Below, piece after piece: positions 33,175 to 44,825 of a stretch of 64,000 bases of DNA (positions are counted from its first letter, which is position 1; every line of letters begins with the position of its first letter). The notes beneath the pieces were generated by a model. The model did no database searches and was not told the DNA's origin. It saw only the letters and a list, made by a program, of their open reading frames with translations. The DNA is from Leptospira interrogans. GTDB lineage: Bacteria > Spirochaetota > Leptospiria > Leptospirales > Leptospiraceae. The position numbers were made by a program, and so were the translations under genes. The stretch is taken from the NCBI RefSeq assembly GCF_900156205.1, contig NZ_FTNA01000013.1:1-64000 (forward strand). Direction: 5' to 3'.

Positions 33175-34392
33175 ATGAGTTGGAACTTTCCAAAGTTTAA
33201 GGCAAGTCTACATAGAAGATGGGAATATTTACTTCCTACCGGGTCTGTTAACGAAACGGAACGGATCGCAAGAAAGGTTGTTTCCGAATCGTATCTTCCA
33301 AAAACTCAGATTCCATTTTTGAAAATTCAACATGGCAAAATTTTACTCGAGAACGCTAATTTCAGACAAGCACTTGAACTTTTAGTAAGAATTCCTTGGG
33401 TGAGAGATTTTCGATTAAACTTGGGAATGTTTCCATTCAAAAAATCTTTTACTTTTGAAGGATTTGAAAATGCTTTAAGAAAATCTAATATTCTTCCGGA
33501 AGAGTGGGGACTTCGTTTTCGTTCACAAGTTAAAGGGCAAAACCAATGGAACTCTGGTAATTTACAGACGCTTTGGGAATCAAGTATTCCACTGTCTTCC
33601 AGAATCAAAACCACTGAACTCAGTGCGCTTCTTGTAGAAAACGAAATCATTTTGAATCTCAGTCTTTCTGGAGAACCTCTCAATCAAAGAGGAAATTTTA
33701 TACCTCTTTCTAAATCGGCTCCGATTCGGGAGGATCTTGCCAGATTTATAATACAAAAAATGCATCATATTCTCCCGGACCCGGATGGAATTTTTGTTCC
33801 ATTTGCCGGAACCGGGACTTTTGTCCGTGAGGCTGTAGATTCTATTTTAGGAATTGGTTTTACTCATTATACAAGAAATTATTTATTTCAGGACATGGAG
33901 GAATTTCCCAATACAACTTGGGATTTTTTAAAAAAGAAAATTCTAAAAAATTCTTTGGAAAACCAAATTAGAGTCTGGTGGAATGAACTGGAAGATGAAA
34001 TTTTTGAATATTCTAAAAATAGAATAAACTTATATCAAGATTTTTTAAATAACTTAGGATTTTCTGGTTCTTTTCGTTTTATCCAGGATAAAGGCGACTT
34101 TTTTCATTTTTCTGCCGAAGATATTTGGAATGCTTCTGGAAGGTGCGAACGAGTCTGGATGTTACTCAACCCTCCTTACGGACTTAGATTAGAAAGGGGT
34201 TCTTCGATTGGGTTTTATAAAAAATTGGGAGAAAGACTCAAACATTGGTGGGGACTTCCCTGTGAACTGAGTGGTTTGATACTTTGTCCTGACGAAGATT
34301 GTTGGTCTGTTCTGATTCGTAATATGGGAGTTAAGACGGATACGATTCATGTAACCCATGGGGGTTTGGATCTTAGAGTCGTTTATTTTTAA
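33175..34392 (+). CDS. RlmL-like class I methyltransferase (rRNA-type)
   Basis: About 405 residues. The N-terminal part has a THUMP-like arrangement. The methyltransferase half has a SAM loop in FVPFAGTGTFVREAVDSI and the catalytic LLNPPYGLRLER motif (NPPY type, amino-methylation of a base). Domain order and the NPPYG motif match bacterial 23S rRNA guanine-N2 methyltransferases such as RlmL, but the target base is not known. The ATG at 33175 is preferred over the TTG five codons upstream. It stands alone between the ABC operon and a spacer. Confidence 0.75.
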   Translation: MSWNFPKFKASLHRRWEYLLPTGSVNETERIARKVVSESYLPKTQIPFLKIQHGKILLENANFRQALELLVRIPWVRDFRLNLGMFPFKKSFTFEGFENALRKSNILPEEWGLRFRSQVKGQNQWNSGNLQTLWESSIPLSSRIKTTELSALLVENEIILNLSLSGEPLNQRGNFIPLSKSAPIREDLARFIIQKMHHILPDPDGIFVPFAGTGTFVREAVDSILGIGFTHYTRNYLFQDMEEFPNTTWDFLKKKILKNSLENQIRVWWNELEDEIFEYSKNRINLYQDFLNNLGFSGSFRFIQDKGDFFHFSAEDIWNASGRCERVWMLLNPPYGLRLERGSSIGFYKKLGERLKHWWGLPCELSGLILCPDEDCWSVLIRNMGVKTDTIHVTHGGLDLRVVYF

Positions 34393-34820
34393 AGGCCTTG
34401 GTTTATTATAAAAAGAATCTCTAAGTAAATGAATATTATAGTTGTTGAAAATTAATTTTTTTTGTTTCTTATCCATTGAAAGTGAACGAATAATGTCGTT
34501 TTACTAACGTAGACGATGTTATCAATTTATCCAAGAAAAGTTAGAATATATTTTTGTAGTGAAAATTTTACGAATCAGACGTATAAAAATAGTGCTGAAA
34601 ATTAACGGTTGATTTTACAAAGATGTGGAAGTCCTCAAAAATTGCGTCTAACTTTGATTGTTTGAAGTGGATTCTACATTCTAACTTTTGGAGCAAGTTC
34701 GTCTTAGTATTATTTTTATGTATCGAGTCGTAAGTAACGAGATTCAAACTTTGAGTATGATCGGAGGTAAAACTTTCAAAAGATGTAAATCCAGATAGGA
34801 TTCGCTTAAAATAGACTTTT
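34393..34820. other. Intergenic spacer
   Basis: About 430 bases. A diverged family-1 element (34436-34535) sits at the left. The rest is A+T-rich with nothing I can support. Confidence 0.45.
34436..34535. repeat. Family-1 mini-element (copy F, diverged)
   Basis: The left end TATAGTTGTTGAAAATTAAT is intact; the right end is degenerate. The interior (CCATTGAAAGTGAACGAATA) matches the reverse complement of the degenerate copy at about 52905-53003 better than copies A-E, suggesting a subfamily. Confidence 0.55.
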
Positions 34821-35234
34821 ATGGAAATCGAAAAAAGAACGGTAAAATTTAAAATAAACAAAGATCGTATTTTTGAATGTGAAATGACATTGACTGAGTT
34901 GGATGATACGGATTTGGTCGATATAAAATTTGTAATCGACAATCAAAATTTCCATTTTACGAACCATGATTATTTTTCGACCTTGGTAGAGGTTAGAAGA
35001 AAATTAGAAACCATGAATATTCAGATTTACTGTAATGGTGCTGCTAGAAATATTTATCCTTCTAGTATGCAACGTTCGATGGGGACTGGAAGGACGGCCT
35101 ATCAATTGTATTTGGGAGAACAGGCGAAATCAAAGGATATAGTTGATATATTCGATTGTGACAATCATTTGGAGTTTGTGACCGTGGATGAACAAGAAAA
35201 ATTTTATAGAGATTGGATTTCTAGTTTAGCGTGA
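34821..35234 (+). CDS. Hypothetical protein
   Basis: 137 residues, soluble and slightly acidic. No signal peptide, membrane helix or catalytic motif is visible. The start MEIEKRTVKFKINKDRIF suggests a beta-rich fold. I do not recognise the family. It is flanked by repeat-bearing spacers, so there is no operon context. The ATG has no clear Shine-Dalgarno. Codon usage looks ordinary for the window, which supports a real gene. Confidence 0.55.
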   Translation: MEIEKRTVKFKINKDRIFECEMTLTELDDTDLVDIKFVIDNQNFHFTNHDYFSTLVEVRRKLETMNIQIYCNGAARNIYPSSMQRSMGTGRTAYQLYLGEQAKSKDIVDIFDCDNHLEFVTVDEQEKFYRDWISSLA

Positions 35235-35673
35235 ATTTATAAAAAATTAATGTTTTTCGTTTTTGTACACATTCCTTGAGATATTTTCGAAATTTAAAAT
35301 ATCAAAGAGAAGATTCGGGTTAGAACTTTAAATTATTATGGAAGTTTGATGCTTCTGTTCGACATTTTAACGGATGGTTCGTTTAAGCTTATATTTGCGA
35401 AAAGTAAAATATTTGAATCTAGAGAATTGATTTCTTTGTGTGTAAATTAAAAACAACGTTGGTTTTGGACGATTTAAATTGAGTTCATTTTGTAACTACT
35501 CATAATTATATAACGTGTTACCCAATATTTTGTTTTGAAACAGGATCTTGTAATTAAAATTTACGGTAATCAATTTTATAATGATCAATAGAATTTGCCG
35601 TAAAAAATCACATGTGAGATTTTAAGGTTACTAAATAAGTTTTTCTTTTTTTAGTTCTGCTAATATGACCGAT
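35235..35673. other. Intergenic spacer
   Basis: About 440 A+T-rich bases. The short repeat R5 (35520-35570) is the only feature I can point to. Confidence 0.45.
35520..35570. repeat. Short dispersed repeat R5, copy b
   Basis: CCCAATATTTTGTTTTGAAA, then AAAATTTACGGTAAT, corresponding in order to 63897-63946 and 22691-22745, though diverged. Confidence 0.4.
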
Positions 35674-36809
35674 TTATGGGAAAAGGCGTTTAACCAGGGA
35701 CGAAACCGAATTTTTTCCCTTAGAAGAGGAGGCGATTTGTTTCATTATTTGTATGAGTCTCTTGTATTGATTTCTGGAATTAGCATAAATGGCTTCTTTT
35801 TTGAAGTAATCGATTCCTTTTTTACTTTGCCCAAACTTTTTAAAAAGTTTATAAATTTCAATAATAATTCTTTCCATACGATACGGATTGTCTTTTGCAT
35901 AATTTAGTTCTTGTTCCAAAACCTTTTGAAGACGTTTTAGTTGTTTGGAATTTAAATCTAGACATATTATAATATCATAATAGTCATCTGAACGACCGAA
36001 ATCTTGTGTGGCTTTGTTCTGATATAGATGAAGACAAATTTCGAAAATTTCATCGCATAGTGTTGGATGTTTTCGAACTGACTTTCGAATCATTTCTAAA
36101 ACATCCTTTACCAGATCATCCATGGTATAATGGTTGGTATCGTCCATATTCATGGACGCCTCCAATGCTATTTCTGCGCAGGCGGAAGCGAGATAAAGGG
36201 CTTCTTTTGGTTTTATTGGATAAAGTCTTTTTGCCTGATCTAGAAAACGATTCATTTCTTTTTGGAATTCAAAGCTGGTTTGATAATCGATGAAATCAAA
36301 TTCATCTAAAAAAGAATGATACATTTTCGTCACTTCTTCCAAATAAGAAGCTCTTGATTTAGAATCGGATTGTGAAAAAAAATTGTCAATTCTTTATAAA
36401 AACGAGGATCTGAGCCCGCTTTTTCTAAAAGAAATTTTACGAGATCCTTTTGGGATACACTCGGAAGAATTTTTGAAAGTTCTGGTTGTTTTGTTTTATC
36501 TTTACGATTGATAAAACCGGAAAATACAATTTGTAAAATGGCGGCGACTGCGTGTTTACAATAGACATCCATATCATATGGACAATTACATATCACCTTC
36601 GTTTTTTTGGGTGAAGAAATTTGAATTTCTAATTCATACACAGCGCTAGTTCCGGATACTTTCATATAATAATGATTCTGTTTCGTTTCTAATAGGTCGT
36701 GAACTTCTCCAAAGTTAAAAAGTTCGATTCCTCTTTTTATGATCGTGTCTGATGGTAGTGATTTGGTTACTTGACTTAAGGCTTCTTTTGCTTTTTTGAG
36801 ACTTAGCAT
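35674..36809 (-). pseudogene. SWIM zinc-finger protein gene broken at an A8 run
   Basis: The first part (36809 to 36330) encodes a SWIM zinc finger, C-N-C...C-K-H in VICNCPYDMDVYCKHAVAAI, then KDLVKFLLEKAGSDPRFYKEL and a stop. The second part, in another frame, is open from before 36342 to 35674 and reads SRASYLEEVTKMYHSFLDEF, the natural continuation of such proteins. The two join if one base is added to the eight-A run at 36375-36382 (eight T on the coding strand). It may be a true pseudogene, a phase-variable gene or a sequence error. SWIM domains bind DNA or protein; the partner is unknown. Confidence 0.72.
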
Positions 36810-37166
36810 ACGTTTTCTGATGTTTCGTATTTGATTAGGTTTACAACAAATTTTTTGATTCTTTTATCGAATAACTATAATTCAGAGACAAGAGTTTATT
36901 ATAAGTATACACTGAGCTCTTATAAATTACGGATTTATCAGTTCAACTTTGAAATTTGTGGGAACTCTTACAAATTGAGTACTTACGGTAGATCATAAAA
37001 TTTAAGAGTTTATTTTAAAACCTCGAAAGACATAAAAGATAATTTATAAAAATTTTATATACTATTAGACTCTATAAAATTGAGCGCCATAAATATTTGA
37101 CACAAAATTCTATTTTTATTTCGGAGTAAAATATTATATATTTTTAATATATATCAGAATAAAAAA
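36810..37166. other. Intergenic spacer
   Basis: About 357 bases, very A+T-rich. It contains TGTGGGAACTCTTACAAATT (36957-36976), a motif repeated elsewhere in spacers. No gene is evident. Confidence 0.45.
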
Positions 37167-38018
37167 TCAATCAGAATTTGAATATTCTGAAAATAAGGTA
37201 AATGGGGCCAAGTCCGATTCAAAAAAAATTCTGCTCAAAAAAGTAAAAAACAATCCGATCCCAAAATACAAACCCATTGGAATTGGAGTTTTACGAATAC
37301 TTTTCCCTCTTTCTCTGAGAATGATTGTAAATAAAACGGCAGGAATATAAGAAGCGTTTAAAAAAAACATCCACCAGGGATGGCCTGCTATAAAAGCATA
37401 AATTGGGGCGAATAAAACGTCCCCGAATCCAATCCCGCCCGGAAAGAAAAAAAATAAAACCAAGAAAGTGAAAAAAAAACCACCTAACACAAATAAATCG
37501 TTTAGGCTCGGAAGTTTGCCGTCCAAAAGAAAAATGGATATAACTCCAAAACATAAAATCCAAGGAAGATTTTCGTAGTCCAAAGAAAAGTGGAATGCGT
37601 CTGTTAAACAAGAGATCAGAAGGTGGCCACATAAAAATAAAAATGTAAAACTAAATGAAAGATTTTTTGTTATGGTAAAACAAAAGACAAAAATACAAAC
37701 GAATAAAAATTCGACCAAAGGAAACAGAATATAAATCTTTTTATTACAATATTTACATGTACCTTTAGAGATAAAAAAACCGATGATTGGAAGTAATTCC
37801 GGATAACGTATTTTTTTTCCACAATGGTCACAGGAGCTGGGAAATGTGAAAATCCGTTTCCATTTTTGAAAAAAAGTTAATGACTTTCTTTGTTTTCCAT
37901 AATAGGTTTCTAATATTCTAAAACCTAAAGTAACGTAAAAACTTCCTAAGGAAGCTGCTCCTAAACTTCCGAAACCGAGGATTATCCAAAAAGGAAAAGA
38001 ATCAGGCGAGATCAACAA
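37167..38018 (-). CDS. Prepilin peptidase (type IV leader peptidase, A24 family)
   Basis: An integral membrane aspartyl protease that cleaves and N-methylates type IV prepilins and type II secretion pseudopilins. 283 residues with about eight hydrophobic segments. The cytoplasmic four-cysteine zinc site is present (CDHC and CKYC), as are the two catalytic aspartates, in SCLTDAFHFSLDYENLP and in the GIGFGDVLFAP motif. The opening segment GSLGAASLGSFYVTLGFRI is the methylase region. It is translated with the upstream aminotransferase gene, whose end overlaps it by 17 bases. Pilin genes are not in the window. Confidence 0.9.
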   Translation of the reverse strand: MLISPDSFPFWIILGFGSLGAASLGSFYVTLGFRILETYYGKQRKSLTFFQKWKRIFTFPSSCDHCGKKIRYPELLPIIGFFISKGTCKYCNKKIYILFPLVEFLFVCIFVFCFTITKNLSFSFTFLFLCGHLLISCLTDAFHFSLDYENLPWILCFGVISIFLLDGKLPSLNDLFVLGGFFFTFLVLFFFFPGGIGFGDVLFAPIYAFIAGHPWWMFFLNASYIPAVLFTIILRERGKSIRKTPIPMGLYFGIGLFFTFLSRIFFESDLAPFTLFSEYSNSD

Positions 38019-39102
38019 GCGCCGAGATTCCCCGTTTTAGATTTTCCCATTCGGATGCAAAACTGATTCGGATGTAATTTTTAGAACTGGTAAAAATATA
38101 TCCAGGTACCAAAATCAATTCTTTCTCTTTAACCGCTTTTAGGATAAAGTCTTCGTCCTTTTCTTTGATTTTAATAAAAAAGTAGAACGCACCTTCACTT
38201 TTTGTAATTTCGTAATGATCTTTCAAAGATTCAAAAACAAAGTCTCTCTTTTCTTTATAATCTGCTATGTAGGGACTCATATCGGTTTTAAGTGCTTCGA
38301 TCCCCATCCATTGAGTTATGGAAGGGGCACATACAAGAGTATATTGTTGCAAAGTAGTTAAGGTTTTTGTAATGGATTCTGGGGCCAGTATAGATGCCAA
38401 ACGAAGTCCCGTCATACTATATGTTTTAGAAAAACCCGAAAGTGTGATCGCCTTTTCATAAAAAGAACCGACCGAAATAAATTTTTTATCGTAATCGAAT
38501 TTTTCGTAAATTTCGTCCGAGATTAGATAAGCTCCTGTTTTTTCTGCAAGTTCTGCGAGAGCTTCCAGTTGTTTTTTAGAAAGAATTTTTCCAGTAGGAT
38601 TAGAAGGGGAGGAATAAATAATGATCTTGAGTTTTTTATTTGCAAATTCTTTTAACTCTTCCGGTTCGAAAGACTCGTGAATTGAATTCATCTTACCTCC
38701 GTAAATTTTGATGTAGGCTGGATACATCAAAAAGTGAGGAGTTATTACCAAACATTCGTCACCTTCGTTTAACAATGCGTTGAATAAAAGAAGAAATGCA
38801 GAACTGATTCCGGATGTAACTAAAATTCTTTCTGGTTTTGCATAAGAAATTTCATTTTCATTTTTGTATTTTTCAGAGAGTGCGCTTTTTAATTCAGGAA
38901 TTCCTCCGGTAAGAGTGTAGGCGGTTTTACCTTCTTTCAAAGCTTTTGATCCGGCTTCTATGATATTTGAAGGACAAGGAAAATGGGGTTGTCCTATCGA
39001 AAGATTGATTGGGTTTTTAAGTGTTCCTGCAAGTTCAAAAGCTTTGCGAATTGCAGAAGTATCCAAACCTTGGATACGATTGGCTAAAACATATTCTAAC
39101 AT
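38002..39102 (-). CDS. PLP-dependent class I/II aminotransferase
   Basis: 366 residues of fold-type I aminotransferase. SIGQPHFPCP at the start, YSSPSNPTGKILS for cofactor/substrate binding, LISDEIYEKFDY with the conserved Asp and Tyr, SGFSKTYSMTGLRL with the PLP lysine, and the arginine of NYIRISFA near the end. It belongs with aspartate or aromatic aminotransferases; the amino donor and acceptor are unknown. It could serve Phe/Tyr synthesis alongside pheA and tyrA. It overlaps the prepilin peptidase gene, a pairing with no obvious functional logic. Confidence 0.88.
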   Translation of the reverse strand: MLEYVLANRIQGLDTSAIRKAFELAGTLKNPINLSIGQPHFPCPSNIIEAGSKALKEGKTAYTLTGGIPELKSALSEKYKNENEISYAKPERILVTSGISSAFLLLFNALLNEGDECLVITPHFLMYPAYIKIYGGKMNSIHESFEPEELKEFANKKLKIIIYSSPSNPTGKILSKKQLEALAELAEKTGAYLISDEIYEKFDYDKKFISVGSFYEKAITLSGFSKTYSMTGLRLASILAPESITKTLTTLQQYTLVCAPSITQWMGIEALKTDMSPYIADYKEKRDFVFESLKDHYEITKSEGAFYFFIKIKEKDEDFILKAVKEKELILVPGYIFTSSKNYIRISFASEWENLKRGISALVDLA

Positions 39103-39415
39103 ACGAATAACTGATAACAGAAGATAGGTCTGGTAGTCAATGTTTTATACAAAATTAAAGATCTAACTATACTTTAACGATACACTTTTTGACAGTTGGA
39201 CTCTGGTTTTAGATTTTTGTAGAAGCCTAGATTATACTCAAATTTATAAAATAATTTATTGGGATTTTAATTTATTCTGGAACTTGGAAAATACACTTTC
39301 GCAAATCATAAAATAAAACTTCTATTTAGAACGTAGTTTTATTTTTTTTTACAATCAAATTGTATTACTCGGAATTATATAATAGAATACACAATCCAAT
39401 AGTTTACACTTCAAT

Positions 39416-39522
39416 AATAGAGTTGTTGAAAAATTCCATAGTTCAGATTAACAAAACCGCTTTAATTGTTCGTTTCCATAAAATAGAAACAAATGGAGAA
39501 TTAATTTTTCAACAATTCTAAT
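39416..39522. repeat. Family-1 mini-element (copy G)
   Basis: AATAGAGTTGTTGAAAAATT at the left and AATTTTTCAACAATTCTAAT at the right. This is the best preserved inverted repeat of the family, and its interior is the reverse complement of copy D (GTTTCCATAAAATAGAAACA). Confidence 0.8.
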
Positions 39523-39639
39523 GTAAATTCAGTGTAAGAAAACCGGGGCGAATTCGGCTCTGCCAGACCGCACTTTCTGCTCCATTCAATAAATTGTATA
39601 AAATAAACGTTATGCAATCTATCATTTTTGAGTGTGCTC

Positions 39640-39800
39640 CAAAACCGTCCCATGAAGGAACTACTACGAAAATTTAATGAGATTAAAACTACTTGAAAGT
39701 TTACAAGTTGCAAAATGCGATTTAATTTGTAGGAATACTGTAGTTTATTAAAAATTTCTAAAGAATTATTGTATAAAAATTTTTGAAGTTTTCGGAAACG
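39640..39800. repeat. Dispersed repeat R3, copy b
   Basis: Runs from AAAACCGTCCCATGAAGGAA through TTTATTAAAAATTTCTAAAG to TTTTTGAAGTTTTCGG, co-linear with 20205-20370 and 58706-58875. Confidence 0.6.
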
Positions 39801-39829
39801 TTCTTAGTTTCAATTTAGAACACGATCTG

Positions 39830-39896
39830 TCGAGCGCCCATAGAAGCGAGACGCTGAGTTACTTCGAGCGCCCATAGAAAAGCGAGACGCTGAGTT
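39830..39896. repeat. Two-unit tandem repeat of ~34 bp
   Basis: TCGAGCGCCCATAGAAGCGA with GACGCTGAGTT occurs at 39830-39863 and again, with two extra A, at 39864-39896. Its reverse complement resembles the AACTCAATGTGTCGCTTC-type sequence near 62767 beside the IS110 remnant. Confidence 0.6.
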
Positions 39897-40284
39897 CGAG
39901 AGAGCGTTCTACACCTCAATTGCTTTCGCATTGTATTTTACCGAATACGCGTTCCTCTACGATTTATCACAATATTTATAGATACTCGATTTTATAGAAA
40001 CGAGTAGTATATCATAAAATTAGAATATATTTTTATTATTTGTGATTTGTAAGAATCTACGATTAGAAGTCGTTTTAAAAATACTCAATTTTTATTTAAA
40101 AAATTATAGAGTGTTTTTTGAAAGTATTTTTGAGAAAAGTCTTTTTGTGGAGTTAGATTTCCTCTTTGGATTGTTTAACTCAATTGATGATAGAGAGTAA
40201 CTTTCTCATCTGTTCTTTAGATTTGAATTTTTAATTACTAAGAATTCAGGTTGCCATAGACTCCTGTAGGAGAATACTTGAGTT

Positions 40285-43316
<3,032 letters not shown>

Positions 43317-43859
43317 TCGGACATTGATTCGGCGATTTTACTGCATTCTTGGGAATTTTTTCTTAGGGTTTTTGTTTTTTTAACGCGAGTTCGGTATAAC
43401 GAATGCGAAAGCGATTGTAGCGAAAATTTCGAAGAAATTGCAGCGGAAAGCGCGGTCGCGAGCATTTCAAGTAACGAGTGGTTAGGAGCTAGGGATTAGC
43501 GAACTTCGTAAAGTTTTAACCACTCGCCACTAATCCCTAGCAACTTGTAACGCGAGCGATTCGCCCAAATATTCTTACGCCGAACTCACGTTTTTTTAGA
43601 TCAGATTTCTAAATGATTATGAATTTACTGTGAGTTCCCGCGTTTTGTGGAAGATCTTGAACTTTGTAAGAGTTCCTACATTTTACAGTTCTTCCTAAAA
43701 AAAATTAGTTTTTACCAAGTAGGATTTTTTACGGTCCTGCTCACGTTATCTGGGATTTCAAATGCCTTTTAGAAGGAACCTTTTGTATTTTTTTCCATTC
43801 TATCGATTTTTTTTCCGCTTCGCCGGTTTTTTCCACAACTCGGAAGAACCGTTTTAGGT
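43317..43859. other. Intergenic spacer upstream of DUF1564
   Basis: Contains the 211-bp family-2 element copy 2, and further spacer-type motifs (GTGAGTTCCCGCG, AAGAGTTCCTACATTTTAC) at about 43630-43690. I do not support any gene. Confidence 0.5.
43382..43592. repeat. Family-2 terminal-inverted-repeat element, copy 2, with interlocked hairpins
   Basis: Ends are AACGCGAGTTCGGTA and ACGCCGAACTCACGTT. Inside, two perfect inverted repeats interlock: CGAGTGGTTA (43475-43484) with TAACCACTCG (43517-43526), and GCTAGGGATTAG (43488-43499) with CTAATCCCTAGC (43530-43541). The order A-B-A'-B' permits either hairpin or a pseudoknot. The G+C content is visibly above the surroundings. Confidence 0.65.
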
Positions 43860-44438
43860 ATGGGAAAAATCTTTTTCGACACGGATCAAAAAATCCAATC
43901 CAAATTGTTAGAATCCAAAACGGAAACCGAAACCATTCTGTTTCCGGAATCGTATCTGAAAACATTGACGTTGGAACAAAAGAAAGCGCTTCCAAAGAGA
44001 ATTCTTCCTCTTTTGAAACGATATCAGAAGTTTTTGGCTTCTCAGAGAAGGATTAATCGTAAGGCCGGGAAGATTTTGTATCAAAAAAATCGAGGCAAAA
44101 TGATTCGTATGAACATGAGAATCGATTGTAAAACTTGGGCTCTTCTGGGCGTTATTTCTGCTACTCATGGTGTTTCCAGATGTTTTATGGTGAATTATCT
44201 TTTGTGGTTGGATGATTCGAAGGTGGGGGATTCCATCGATAAAGCTTTGAATGTGGGATGTCCACCCTTCCACAGTTCGTACAGTTATGTCTGGCACCTC
44301 GATCTTGCTCAAAACAGGATCATTAAAAGTTTACGATTCCATCCGAACCCAATCTTAGTCTCTTCCGAAAGAAAAAGGTGGTTAAAAATTCCTTCTAAAA
44401 CGAACGAAGCGAAATTCTTCCGAATTCTTAGATTCTAA
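43860..44438 (+). CDS. DUF1564 family protein
   Basis: 192 residues, basic. The core KKALPKRILPLLKRYQKFLA, RRINRKAGKILYQ, MNMRIDCKTWALLGVISATHGVSRCFMVNYLLWL matches, block by block, the protein at 57907-58437 (LGVLAAAHGVSRCYLFNYML). This family is known essentially from Leptospira and has no assigned function. The short strand followed by helices suggests a small nucleic-acid-binding fold of ribbon-helix-helix type, which is my inference. It lies between two family-2 repeat elements. The C-terminal 25 residues are extra relative to the paralogue. Confidence 0.85.
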   Translation: MGKIFFDTDQKIQSKLLESKTETETILFPESYLKTLTLEQKKALPKRILPLLKRYQKFLASQRRINRKAGKILYQKNRGKMIRMNMRIDCKTWALLGVISATHGVSRCFMVNYLLWLDDSKVGDSIDKALNVGCPPFHSSYSYVWHLDLAQNRIIKSLRFHPNPILVSSERKRWLKIPSKTNEAKFFRILRF

Positions 44439-44825
44439 ACTCGAAACTTCGATTCAAAAGACTGCGAAATCAAACTGACGAGGGAAAATGAAAATATTCA
44501 CGTCGATTCTTCGTATTCTTTAGAATCTTTAAAATGGCAAAAATAAAAATCTTTCGAATTGGGTACTATTGGAATTTAAAAAATACTAAAAGAATCATTG
44601 TCCATCCGATTTTTGCACAAAATCTCTGTTTTGCGGTCATCATCAAAATTTAAATCCCATTTTAACGTGAGTTAGGTGAGAAAGAATTTTCTAAAATTAT
44701 GAGTTCCCACTTCATGTTACGGACAGACCTAAGTTTTGTGGTAGTTCCCACATTTAAGGAATCAATCTGTAAAATCCAGACTCCAACTTTTTTCGGAGTC
44801 ATGGTCCTTACATCGAACTTACGTT
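44439..44825. other. Spacer between DUF1564 and the ankyrin gene
   Basis: Bears family-2 element copy 3 (44664-44825) and, before it, about 90 bases resembling 120-240. There is no gene. Confidence 0.5.
44664..44825. repeat. Family-2 terminal-inverted-repeat element, copy 3
   Basis: Left end AACGTGAGTTAGGTGAG, right end ACATCGAACTTACGTT. The interior GAAAGAATTTTCTAAAATTA and GTGGTAGTTCCCACATTTAA is shared with copies 1 and 4. The right end abuts the stop codon of the ankyrin gene. Confidence 0.65.

Larger units (their letters stand above)
39103..40284. other. Repeat-rich spacer of 1.2 kb
   Basis: Contains family-1 element G (39416-39522), sequence related to the inside of the 58515 element (about 39538-39640), R3 copy b (39640-39800) and a two-unit tandem repeat (39830-39896). 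I see no gene. The AAA gene at 40285 has AGGAG upstream. Confidence 0.6.

Noticed and set aside
34568..34942. Leftward 124-codon ORF overlapping the hypothetical gene at 34821
   Set aside because: It covers spacer sequence and the start of the better supported rightward gene; composition is that of an antisense shadow.
39830..39896. Possible CRISPR array
   Set aside because: Only two adjacent units without unique spacers and no cas genes; it is a simple tandem duplication.
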